DNA of 11,971 nucleotides from Desulfonema limicola (GCA_020718925.1 DYRC01000107.1:1-11971); one strand, 5' to 3'. Shown: positions 1 to 6,460, counted from the stretch's first letter. A program made the numbers and translations. Notes: generated by a model not told the origin, from the sequence alone.

Positions 1-60
1 AAAGAAAAAAACAGCGCGTTATGGCTCAAGCGCAACATCCGTGTGCTTTTGAGGGACTGA
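1..60 (+). CDS. 3' end of an upstream gene (partial)
   Basis: Frame 1 is open from the first base and gives 19 residues ending in IRVLLRD before a TGA at 58-60. The next gene starts one base later (ATG at 62), which is typical of translationally coupled operon neighbours. The fragment is basic and too short to assign to a family. That it is coding is inferred from the tight stop/start arrangement. Confidence 0.5.
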   Translation, partial: KEKNSALWLKRNIRVLLRD

Positions 61-61
61 T

Positions 62-1141
62 ATGGATGAAAAAACAATAGAACAGATGAATTCCGAGCGC
101 ATCCGGCGGATTGAAGAAGCGTCCCGCAAGCTGCTTTCAAATGACCTTGAAGGCGCAAAAGCTGAATTGGCGTGGATGGAAATGTCTTCCAAATTAGCGG
201 CGGCGGGGCAGAAAAAAAGTCATGTCTTATTGCCGATCATTCTGACCGGCATCGTCTGTATTCTGTTGGTCGGCTTTGCGTGGACAATTCGGCGTCCCTG
301 GGTTCAGGTGTCTGTGGATATTGTAACTGCCAACGCATCCATGACGGTTTCCAAAGATTGGCTTGCCCGTCATTCCTTTGCTTCGGATAAAGTATTTATC
401 AACAATCTGATGGAAATCTCTGCGCCGGGGCTGAATCTGTCAAAAAAAGCAGACCCGGAAAAAGAGCAGATGTCTTTAGAACTGAAAGGCAAAGACATTA
501 TCATCAACAAGCTGACGCTTGCCGCAGATTCTGAGATTGAAATTACATCACAAGCAGAGATGCTGAAATTATTTGTCAAAGGCTCGTCAATGAGCGGCGA
601 ATTTTTTGTCAGACAGGCAGCAGTCTCCTTAGATGCCGGAGATGAAACCATTGAAAAATCCGTTAATTTTGAGGTGCCTGAAACCATCAGCTTTAAAACC
701 GGAAAAACTGTTGCAGACCCGGTGCGGATTGAATTTATTCCCAAAGGCGATTGGCAGATTCGCAGCTTGCAGATTCGCGAAATTGATTTTTCAGAAGAAA
801 TCACGCCCGGCTCAGGCATATTTGAACCAGCCCTTATTTCCGGCAAAATCACTTTACCTCAAACCAAATACAGCGAAGACCTGCGCGAAGGCGACAGTCT
901 GATTATGAAAAATATTAAAAAATTCAGGCGGCTGGAGATTTCAAAAGGGAACAAGGGCATCAAAGTGTTTTTTGAAGGTTCGGTAGTCAAGATATTTACC
1001 GGACCCAAAGACTTTGAAAAGAACCTGACCCCGAACTGGCTGGAATATCTGTATCATCAGGAACGGCTCACCGTGTTCTGGGGCGCGTCTGTATTTCTGT
1101 TCGGCTTGTTATGGAAAGTAAGGAGTACGATATTCGGATGA
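62..1141 (+). CDS. Hypothetical membrane protein with two TM segments
   Basis: A 359-residue protein of no family I recognise. Residues 1-52 are charged and probably helical (cytoplasmic). Residues 55-76 are a clear transmembrane segment (VLLPIILTGIVCILLVGFAW). A long beta-rich soluble region follows (about 80-335), and a second hydrophobic segment lies at 336-352 near the C-terminus. This suggests a large periplasmic domain held by two membrane anchors. The ATG follows the upstream stop by one base and has GAGG in the preceding codons as a Shine-Dalgarno sequence, so it is probably coupled to the upstream gene. Its last 33 bases overlap tail-to-tail with the convergent membrane protein gene. 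Confidence 0.75.
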   Translation: MDEKTIEQMNSERIRRIEEASRKLLSNDLEGAKAELAWMEMSSKLAAAGQKKSHVLLPIILTGIVCILLVGFAWTIRRPWVQVSVDIVTANASMTVSKDWLARHSFASDKVFINNLMEISAPGLNLSKKADPEKEQMSLELKGKDIIINKLTLAADSEIEITSQAEMLKLFVKGSSMSGEFFVRQAAVSLDAGDETIEKSVNFEVPETISFKTGKTVADPVRIEFIPKGDWQIRSLQIREIDFSEEITPGSGIFEPALISGKITLPQTKYSEDLREGDSLIMKNIKKFRRLEISKGNKGIKVFFEGSVVKIFTGPKDFEKNLTPNWLEYLYHQERLTVFWGASVFLFGLLWKVRSTIFG

Positions 1142-2650
1142 ATCGCATGGCATGAGAGAGTATGAGGGAAACAAAGAGAACAACAGTATCAGAAACACGG
1201 GACTGATCTGTAAAATCAGCCTGTCCGCCGATGTTGCCAGATGCCATCCGAGATCATGCGGCGTGAAAAGATATGCCAGATAATATATTCCGCACTGTGC
1301 CAGAACTATCAGAAAAAATGCCAGACGGACCGGTTCAAATTTTCTTTTTTCATATAACGAATAGCAGACCACAAATCCGACCGAGAGCATCATCAGCGGT
1401 ATCCATGGGGTCATCAGATGGTATATATGTCGGATGATCGTGATATGCCGCTGTAGATCGGTAACAGCTTGCAATACGTTGCTTCCCGGTGCAAAGAAAT
1501 GCCCGAGCATGTCGGAATGCGATGCGCCGAATATTTTGCCGAAAAGAAAAACAAACATCGGCACCGCCATTCCTGATACGAATCCGGCTATGTTTCTCCT
1601 TGTCCATATCTTTTGTTCAGACCGGTACAATAGTCTGAAAATCAAAGCACTTATGGCGAAAACAAAAAATGTTACCCCTTCAGATTTTACTGCGATAGGT
1701 GCGCCGATACACATTCCTGCCGCTATATATCCGGCAAAGTCATCATCGCGATCCGGCATCAGCAGCCATGCCATCGAAGCGGCAAATGTGAAAGCAATCA
1801 ACGGATCTGCGTATTGCCATGACATATATTCCGGTAATGATGCGAAAATGGCTACGACAACGCCGCCTACTGCGGCAAAAACAGCTCCGGCACTGAGTCC
1901 GATAAACCCGATGGCAAGAGACAGGATACCTATATAAATTATTATCTGGGTGCAGATAGGAATTATCGGGGTGGCAGAACCTATCATTCTCCATTTGCCT
2001 GCAATCCAAAGCGGCAGTAGTATCGGATAATCGGCATGTGCCAGATAGGGCGAGAATACATCCTGCCAATGATCGGAAAAAGCCAATATCCGGGCGCGGG
2101 TATTCCACATTGCCCATGCGTCCCAATTGCCGTGCGGCATTCCGGAAGACAGTACAATGACATACAAAATGTTGCCGATAACGATAAGCATGGAAATGCC
2201 GAACAGCAGAGCCGCCCATAGTCGGATAGGTTTTGCATTGTTATACCGATTCGCTATCAAAGCACCCCTCCCCCGGCCCCTCCCCTGAAAGGAGAGGGGA
2301 GTACCGATGATGTCTCCCCCTTCCCTTTCAGGGAAGGGGGCCGGGGGGTTAGGTGAGTCTGAAAGCGATTCGGTATTATAGGAATGGTCAGAGTTTTTTA
2401 TGGGAAAAAATATCAGTACCAAACAGAGAATACCTGTCAAAACTTCCATTATCAACGGGAACATCCGATATTTCGGTATCAGCCATATACCGATAAGCGT
2501 GAAAAATGCGTCTGTAACCAAGCCGAGCAATATACCTAAACCGATGGAAAACAATATCCTGAAAAAAACAGCCTTCGCATGTTGTCTGGTTGTCAACCAT
2601 GCGAAAAGAATTCCGACACTCAACGGGAGAGCAAGAGTCAGTGCCGACAT
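1109..2650 (-). CDS. Polytopic membrane protein, GT-C glycosyltransferase-like, carrying an in-frame repeat insertion
   Basis: The protein is about 513 residues with many hydrophobic helices over its whole length. After the second helix block it has a loop with GNWDAWAMWNTRAR and then HADYPILLPLW. Such aspartate- and tryptophan-rich first loops and DYP(L)LLP motifs are seen in large integral-membrane proteins of the glycosyltransferase-39/GT-C type, but I cannot fix the substrate or confirm catalysis. Residues about 91-137 are encoded by a 140-bp palindromic repeat (2241-2380) that gives a proline/glycine/arginine-rich stretch (PNPPAPFPEREGG) unlike the rest. An ATG at 2662 is also possible, but it overlaps the GGAG. 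The ATG at 2650 has GGAG six bases upstream and is preferred. The gene overlaps the stop of the upstream minus-strand gene by 13 bases, so the two are probably coupled. Confidence 0.75.
   Translation of the reverse strand: MSALTLALPLSVGILFAWLTTRQHAKAVFFRILFSIGLGILLGLVTDAFFTLIGIWLIPKYRMFPLIMEVLTGILCLVLIFFPIKNSDHSYNTESLSDSPNPPAPFPEREGGDIIGTPLSFQGRGRGRGALIANRYNNAKPIRLWAALLFGISMLIVIGNILYVIVLSSGMPHGNWDAWAMWNTRARILAFSDHWQDVFSPYLAHADYPILLPLWIAGKWRMIGSATPIIPICTQIIIYIGILSLAIGFIGLSAGAVFAAVGGVVVAIFASLPEYMSWQYADPLIAFTFAASMAWLLMPDRDDDFAGYIAAGMCIGAPIAVKSEGVTFFVFAISALIFRLLYRSEQKIWTRRNIAGFVSGMAVPMFVFLFGKIFGASHSDMLGHFFAPGSNVLQAVTDLQRHITIIRHIYHLMTPWIPLMMLSVGFVVCYSLYEKRKFEPVRLAFFLIVLAQCGIYYLAYLFTPHDLGWHLATSADRLILQISPVFLILLFSLFPSYSLMPCDSSEYRTPYFP
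2241..2380. repeat. 140-bp imperfect palindromic repeat (MITE/REP-like) inside a CDS
   Basis: The outer arms pair over long distance: TATACCGATTCGC at the left end matches the reverse complement of GCGATTCGGTATTATA at the right end. Next inward, a CACC-(CT)-CCCCCGGCCCC block at 2263-2280 matches the complement of the GGGGGCCGGGGGG..AGGTG block at 2336-2355. Two internal hairpins sit between them: 2277-2299 (9 of 10 pairs) and 2316-2340 (10 perfect pairs with a five-base loop). The GC- and homopolymer-rich composition is unlike the flanking gene. The translated stretch NPPAPFPEREG is a sequence I associate with dispersed intergenic palindromes that get translated in many bacterial genomes. No transposase is present, so it is at most a non-autonomous element. 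Confidence 0.8.
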
Positions 2651-3159
2651 ACGTCGCTCCATTGTTTTTGATAAATTCGGATGGTTACATTCCCTACTTC
2701 GGTACCATGTATGTTCAGATGGTCAATCATGCGATATCCGTTTATTTTCACGCCGGTATTTTTGTGTATGCTTCCGAATATCAGAATATCCGGTTCCGTT
2801 TGCCGGATATTTGCCATTGCCTGTTTGTCCCATGTATTCGTATCCATGCGGCTTAAACCTTTCGGAGTATGTTCGCCGAAAGGATCCGGATCCATTTGAT
2901 GGGGGACGGCGGAATACAAACACCGGAAATAAATGTATTCGCTGATGTCTCCGGGCGCATCGGAAACAAACCCCAACACAGAATCCTGAGAAATTGCCTT
3001 CAATTTCCCGGAAAGAGAGGTATCGAAAGGGTCTGCGAGATGATGCGGCAGGGAACCGATATTGCCGAAAGATGAAACCGCCGGCAGTGTTTCAACAATA
3101 GAATAAGCGAATATTCCGAAACAGCATATCAACGCTGCAATCAACCATAGCTCTTTCAT
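2638..3159 (-). CDS. Hypothetical signal-anchored exported protein
   Basis: A 173-residue protein with an N-terminal hydrophobic segment (about residues 4-22, LWLIAALICCFGIFAYSIV). This could be an uncleaved membrane anchor or a signal peptide, and it is followed by a soluble extracytoplasmic domain. I do not recognise the domain. A segment near residue 125 reads PDILIFGSIHKNTG, a conserved-looking hydrophobic strand and turn. The start is supported by GGAG eight bases before the ATG. The 3' end overlaps the next minus-strand gene by 13-25 bases, so the two probably form an operon and may act together at the membrane. Confidence 0.65.
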   Translation of the reverse strand: MKELWLIAALICCFGIFAYSIVETLPAVSSFGNIGSLPHHLADPFDTSLSGKLKAISQDSVLGFVSDAPGDISEYIYFRCLYSAVPHQMDPDPFGEHTPKGLSRMDTNTWDKQAMANIRQTEPDILIFGSIHKNTGVKINGYRMIDHLNIHGTEVGNVTIRIYQKQWSDVCRH

Positions 3160-3207
3160 AAAATGCGCTCCGGGGAAAGGATAATTTCCTACTTTTCATT
3201 CGCTCAT

Positions 3208-3236
3208 TCTGTAGTCTGTTATCTGGATTTTGTCAA
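3208..3236 (-). promoter_or_regulatory. Possible sigma-70 promoter for the minus-strand membrane operon
   Basis: On the minus strand a consensus TTGACA (3236-3231) is followed after 17 bases by TACAGA (3213-3208), a weak -10. It lies about 50 bases upstream of the ATG at 3159. The -35 is perfect and the -10 poor, so confidence is moderate. Confidence 0.4.
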
Positions 3237-3273
3237 TATTTTTCAAGCTGACAGATGGCTATGCAACATTTCC

Positions 3274-3301
3274 TTGCTTTAATCCGAAAATGTTATATTA
3301 T
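3274..3301 (+). promoter_or_regulatory. Possible sigma-70 promoter for the foldase gene
   Basis: TTGCTT (3274-3279), 16 bases, then TATTAT (3296-3301), about 60 bases upstream of the preferred start at 3361. It is divergent from the candidate promoter at 3208-3236, so this intergenic region probably serves both directions. Confidence 0.4.
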
Positions 3302-3360
3302 GATAAAGATAACGGCACTTGAAAAAGGTGCTTTCAAACCGGAAAGGAGAAAAAATTCTG

Positions 3361-4368
3361 ATGTATTATGTAAAACTTATGATGTCGGCAGTTATGATTG
3401 CACTGCTGCTGACAGGAACGCCGTTGATGGCTGCGGAAGAAAAAAAGCCTGCGGCAGATAAGCCTGTGGCAGATAAAGCCGCAACAGACAAGGCTGCGAC
3501 AGTCAATGGAACCGTCATTACCCTTGAAGAGTTTAATCGGGAGATGGAGCCGATTCAGCAGCGTATGCAGGCTCAGGGATCGGATAAGGATCCGTCCAAA
3601 GCATCTGAAATTCGGAAAAAAGTTCTGGAAAACATTATTGAGCGGGAACTGCTTCTTCAGGAAAGCAAAAAAAGCGGCATCAAAATTGACGATGCTGCGG
3701 TTGACAAGCGGTTGGCTGAGATTAAGAAACAATTTCCCAGTGAGGAAGAATTTGCCCAGATGATGAAACGCATGAAGCTTACGGAACCCGAATTTAAATC
3801 CCAGCTTCGTAAACAGTTGTCTATTCAGGAGTTTGTAGAAAAACAATTTGTTTCCAAAATCAACGTGGCAGATGAGGAAACAAAGGCGTATTATGACGCG
3901 AATACGGATAAGTTCAAACAGCCTGAACAGGTCAAAGCCAGCCATATTCTGATTATGTCCAATGCCAAAGATGATGATGCCAAAAAAGCCGAAGCCCGTA
4001 AAAAAATTGAAGACGTGGAAAAGCGTCTTAAAAAGGGCGAAGATTTTGCAGCACTTGCCAAAGCTGTGTCAGAATGTCCCAGCAAGGAGAAAGGCGGCGA
4101 TTTGGGATCTTTTGCCAAAGGTCAGATGGTTAAGCCCTTTGAAGATAAAGCTTTCACACTTAAACCCGGAGAGACGAGCGGCATCGTGGAAACCGAATTC
4201 GGATTTCATATTATCAAAGTAACGGATAAAACTCCCGAAGGCAAAAAAACGTATGAGAGCGTAAAAGATAATCTTTCCCAATATATGAAAGATCAGAAAC
4301 TTCAAAAAGAAGTTATGGCGTATCTGGCTAAAGTGAAAGAAAGTGCTAAGATCGAAAGATCATTGTAA
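3361..4368 (+). CDS. Exported parvulin-type peptidyl-prolyl isomerase (PrsA/SurA-like foldase)
   Basis: Catalyses cis-trans isomerisation of prolyl bonds and acts as a chaperone for proteins outside the cytoplasmic membrane. The product is 335 residues. Residues 1-25 form a signal peptide (hydrophobic core MMSAVMIALLLTG, likely cleavage after LMA or LMAA). Residues 26-45 are a low-complexity Ala/Asp/Lys linker, and 46-180 match a SurA-N type chaperone domain. Residues 190-290 form the parvulin domain, with ASHILI, the GGDLGSF core, and GFHIIKV at its end. The C-terminal helix (296-335) is typical of the family. There is no lipobox, so it is probably soluble in the periplasm. A TTG at 3319 would extend the frame by 14 residues, but ATG 3361 starts a clean signal peptide and has AGGAG 11 bases upstream, so it is preferred. 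The sigma-54 activator gene follows after 54 bases. Confidence 0.9.
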   Translation: MYYVKLMMSAVMIALLLTGTPLMAAEEKKPAADKPVADKAATDKAATVNGTVITLEEFNREMEPIQQRMQAQGSDKDPSKASEIRKKVLENIIERELLLQESKKSGIKIDDAAVDKRLAEIKKQFPSEEEFAQMMKRMKLTEPEFKSQLRKQLSIQEFVEKQFVSKINVADEETKAYYDANTDKFKQPEQVKASHILIMSNAKDDDAKKAEARKKIEDVEKRLKKGEDFAALAKAVSECPSKEKGGDLGSFAKGQMVKPFEDKAFTLKPGETSGIVETEFGFHIIKVTDKTPEGKKTYESVKDNLSQYMKDQKLQKEVMAYLAKVKESAKIERSL

Positions 4369-4383
4369 CAAAGTTCTCTATAT

Positions 4384-4410
4384 CACCCTCTCCTTTCGGG
4401 GAGAGGGCGG
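4384..4410. repeat. GC-rich hairpin repeat between foldase and regulator genes
   Basis: CCCTCTCC (4386-4393) pairs perfectly with GGAGAGGG (4400-4407) around a six-base TTTCGG loop. The arms resemble the CCCTCCCC..GGAGAGGGG hairpin in the repeat at 2241-2380, so it may be a short relative. There is no T-run after it, so it is not a standard intrinsic terminator. It ends only 12 bases before the regulator start codon and occupies the place where a Shine-Dalgarno sequence is expected, so it could affect translation of the regulator. Confidence 0.65.
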
Positions 4411-4422
4411 GATACGATTTCT

Positions 4423-5454
4423 ATGCCGAATTTTTTTGGAAAAAAAGAAGAGCCTGTTGAAGAGATCATCACTCAGAACAAGAATATGCTCATTATTATT
4501 GAGCGTCTGAAATCTGTGATAGAGACCCTGCAGCCGATTCTGATCACCGGGGAAACCGGCGTAGGCAAGGAACTGTTTGCCCGCTACATTCACAGATTGA
4601 GCGATGTAAAGGGCAATCTGGTGGCGCTCAATGTGGCAGGGCTTGATGATAACATGTTTTCAGATACCTTATTCGGTCATTCCAGAGGCGCGTTCACCGG
4701 TGCGGATATTATTCGCAAGGGAATGATTGAACAGGCAGGTTCCGGTACGCTTTTTTTAGATGAAATCGGCGATCTGAGCATCCCATCGCAGGTCAAATTG
4801 CTGAGACTTTTAGAACAGAACGAATATCTGCCGCTGGGCATGGATGAATCAAAAAAATCCACCGCGCGTATCATTACCGCCACCAATCAGGACTTATGGA
4901 AGCTGCAACGCGAAGGAAAATTCCGCAAAGACCTTAATTTCAGACTCAGAACGCATCATATTCATATTCCGCCGCTCAGAGACCGCAAAGATGATCTTCC
5001 CCGTCTGGCAAACTGTTTTCTTGCAGAAGCAGCCCGCGCACTTAAAAAAAAGGTTCCTGCCACGCCGCCGGAATTATTTACGCTTCTTAATACCTATTCA
5101 TTCCCCGGCAACATCCGGGAACTGCGGGCAATGATTTTTGATGCACTCAGCCAGCATAACTCCAATATTCTTTCCTTGGATGTGTTCAAATCTCACATTG
5201 AAAGAGAACGCGACAAGACAGGTGGTGTTACTGAACTGATAATTGATGCCGGAATCGGTTCATTGCCGTTTTCATATTTCAGAGAATTGCCCACCATCAG
5301 ACGGGCAACTCAGATGCTGGTGGCAGAAGCCATGTATCGGGCAAAAAACAATCAATCTATTGCCGCAAAAATACTGGGTATTTCTCAACCCGCGTTGAGT
5401 AAACGTCTTAAAAACGAAAAAGCGGAACAGGAAATGGAAGACGGCAGTGAATAA
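4423..5454 (+). CDS. Sigma-54-dependent transcriptional activator without a sensory domain
   Basis: An AAA+ bacterial enhancer-binding protein that uses ATP to open sigma-54 RNA polymerase complexes. In its 343 residues I see Walker A GETGVGKE (43-50), the sigma-54 contact loop GAFTGA (89-94, intact), Walker B GTLFLDEIGD (108-117), sensor I ATN (153-155), arginine finger region FRKDLNFRL (167-175) and sensor II GNIREL (229-234). A Fis-type helix-turn-helix lies at about 310-331 (SIAAKILGISQPALSKRLK). The AAA+ domain begins almost at the N-terminus (about residue 14), so there is no receiver, PAS or GAF input domain. Activity must be controlled by a partner protein, by expression level, or not at all, as in PspF-like members. 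No good Shine-Dalgarno sequence is visible and a hairpin lies just upstream. The target promoters are not evident in this window. Confidence 0.93.
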   Translation: MPNFFGKKEEPVEEIITQNKNMLIIIERLKSVIETLQPILITGETGVGKELFARYIHRLSDVKGNLVALNVAGLDDNMFSDTLFGHSRGAFTGADIIRKGMIEQAGSGTLFLDEIGDLSIPSQVKLLRLLEQNEYLPLGMDESKKSTARIITATNQDLWKLQREGKFRKDLNFRLRTHHIHIPPLRDRKDDLPRLANCFLAEAARALKKKVPATPPELFTLLNTYSFPGNIRELRAMIFDALSQHNSNILSLDVFKSHIERERDKTGGVTELIIDAGIGSLPFSYFRELPTIRRATQMLVAEAMYRAKNNQSIAAKILGISQPALSKRLKNEKAEQEMEDGSE

Positions 5455-5490
5455 CAACGCGGTTATCCGGCTGCCGCTCTTACGAAAAAA

Positions 5491-5718
5491 TCAACTTCGC
5501 CGAATTTTTTCAAGCTCCATCCAGCGATGATTGGCATACGCCATCAATTCGGATAGTTCAGGATTTATGGGGCGCAGGCGTTCGGCAGTCTGAAGAAAGC
5601 TTTCTTCTTTGGATTTTTCAATTTCTGAGTGCTGTCTGAGCAGTTCAACCACCACTGCGCCTAATTCAAGCTGATTTTTGACCGTGTTCATCTTCTCCTT
5701 TGCTTCCAAAGCGTTCAT
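5491..5718 (-). CDS. Small hypothetical protein, probably helical
   Basis: A 75-residue, charge-rich, probably all-helical protein with no cysteine, signal peptide or TM segment. I do not recognise the family. AGGAG (5732-5728) lies nine bases before the ATG, a good ribosome binding site. That site falls inside the 3' end of the DUF166-family gene, and the first 53 bases of this gene overlap it in another frame. The pair is therefore likely transcribed and translated as one unit. It could be a partner or chaperone of the upstream protein, but that is only positional inference. Confidence 0.6.
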   Translation of the reverse strand: MNALEAKEKMNTVKNQLELGAVVVELLRQHSEIEKSKEESFLQTAERLRPINPELSELMAYANHRWMELEKIRRS

Positions 5719-6352
5719 CTTTATTATCTCCTTTTTTTAGTTCCAATGCCTTCTGAAGCGCGGCATTGTGAATGTCTCCGGCAAAATGTACCGGACTCTT
5801 TCCATATATCGGATCCCAGCCCGCCGGATCTGCCGCGCAGAAAAACTGAGTTTCAAGCCCTATCCGAATCATTGCGTCTTCAATCCTCAGCCCGATAAGA
5901 CGGGCAGCAGCTTCCCAAGTCGCACCGCACGGCGCGCCGCGAATGATCTTTATATCAACAATCTTTCCGTTGCTGATAGTTACAGAAAATTCCGGCGATC
6001 CGAAATATTCCCCATAAACTCCCAGACAGACCTGCCGGGAAAGTCCGCATCAGGTCGGCGGCGTGATAACGCCGGGAATCCGATGTTTTTTGCCGGAAGC
6101 CACCACAGCAATCCCCTGACTTGCACAAATCCGATCAAGTTCATAAGACAGATCCGGATGCTTGAGAAAATCCAGCACCAAATCCGCGCAGATATTTCGG
6201 GGAAGATACTCTTGTGCATGATCAATCACCGGCGGCAGAGAAATATCCAGTGAAATCAATTCGATATGAAAGCGGTTTTCACCATACTTTCGGATGCCCC
6301 TGATTTTGCGTTCACCGCTGCCATATTGTTGAAATACAATGATATGTTGAAT
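5666..6352 (-). CDS. DUF166-family protein, probable selenoprotein (in-frame UGA at 6052-6050 read as Sec101)
   Basis: Read through a single in-frame TGA, the minus strand encodes a continuous 228-residue protein. The N-terminal half has IVFQQYGSGERKIRG (4-18), HPDLSYEL (65-72) and GVITPPT (94-100). The UGA is residue 101, directly before Cys102. The C-terminal half continues with FGSPEF (117-122), RGAPCGATW (138-146), a Gln-X-X-Cys (169-172) and HFAGDIH (189-195). The order HPDL, Cys region, FG-P, R-(S/A)PCGAT and C-terminal His matches my recollection of DUF166 (Pfam 'thymidylate synthase-like' DUF166), whose function is not established. The UGA replaces an expected Cys, and a bacterial SECIS-like hairpin lies right after it. 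The first standard start codon in frame is TTG at 6259 (residue 32), which would remove the conserved-looking N-terminus. ATT at 6352-6350 with a strong Shine-Dalgarno sequence is the better reading. The alternative is a pseudogene with a nonsense mutation, but both halves look intact with no frameshift. Confidence 0.75.
6019..6052 (-). promoter_or_regulatory. Bacterial SECIS-like element with its UGA codon
   Basis: The UGA is at 6052-6050. After 17 bases comes a GGUC loop (6032-6029) closed by a stem CCCGGCA / UGUCUGGG (6039-6033 with 6028-6021) that leaves one uridine bulged; U-A and U-G pairs extend it to 6041/6019. In E. coli fdhF the UGA is followed after 18 bases by the same GGUC loop on a bulged stem, and the nine bases GCAGGUCUG are identical. 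This fits the SelB-binding mini-hairpin rule for bacteria. Pairing was done by eye. Confidence 0.75.
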
Positions 6353-6357
6353 AGCCG

Positions 6358-6367
6358 CTCCCCTCCC
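6358..6367 (-). promoter_or_regulatory. Strong ribosome binding site in front of an ATT codon
   Basis: On the minus strand GGGAGGGGAG runs from 6367 to 6358, five bases before ATT at 6352. GGAGG itself ends nine bases before the ATT. No ATG, GTG or TTG is in frame nearby, so this site supports ATT initiation of the DUF166-family gene. Its first three G residues also form the edge of the hairpin at 6365-6384. Confidence 0.5.
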
Positions 6368-6460
6368 GGAAATGAATTTCCGGGCTATTATATGTCGTCC
6401 CTATGGGACTCTTTTATCCCGTAGGGATAACCCATAATAGCGCGGCAATTTATTGCCGTG
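6365..6460. repeat. Block of four consecutive hairpins (REP-like repeat)
   Basis: Four palindromes stand in a row: 6365-6384 (CCCGGAAAT / ATTTCCGGG), 6397-6409 (GTCCC-TAT-GGGAC), 6414-6430 (TTATCCC-GTA-GGGATAA) and 6441-6460 (CGCGGCAAT / ATTGCCGTG, one wobble). GCTATTAT at 6384-6391 is inverted as ATAATAGC at 6434-6441, so the two inner hairpins sit inside a further inverted repeat. It fills nearly the whole 133-base gap between two minus-strand genes. No transposase is nearby. It may act as an RNA stabiliser or processing site, or be a mobile REP-type element. Confidence 0.75.

Noticed and set aside
2400..2945. A 181-residue plus-strand ORF
   Set aside because: Antisense to two overlapping minus-strand genes that have membrane segments and ribosome binding sites; no sensible protein features.
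3319..3360. TTG start for the foldase gene
   Set aside because: It would place 14 charged residues before the signal peptide, and the AGGAG site points to ATG 3361.
4386..4407. Intrinsic terminator after the foldase gene
   Set aside because: The hairpin is strong but no T-run follows, and it resembles the repeat at 2241-2380.
5666..5872. A separate 68-residue ORF beginning at ATG 5872
   Set aside because: It is the C-terminal part of the UGA-containing gene, in the same frame as the upstream half, and lacks a good ribosome binding site. The conserved RGAPCG motif lies upstream of its ATG.
5980..6225. An 81-residue minus-strand ORF across the UGA region
   Set aside because: Out of frame with the family motifs; a composition-driven shadow of the DUF166-family gene.
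6050..6259. A separate 69-residue ORF beginning at TTG 6259
   Set aside because: It is only the N-terminal part up to the UGA; the same frame continues with family motifs after the UGA.
6365..6460. CRISPR array
   Set aside because: The four palindromes differ from one another and there are no equal-length spacers.
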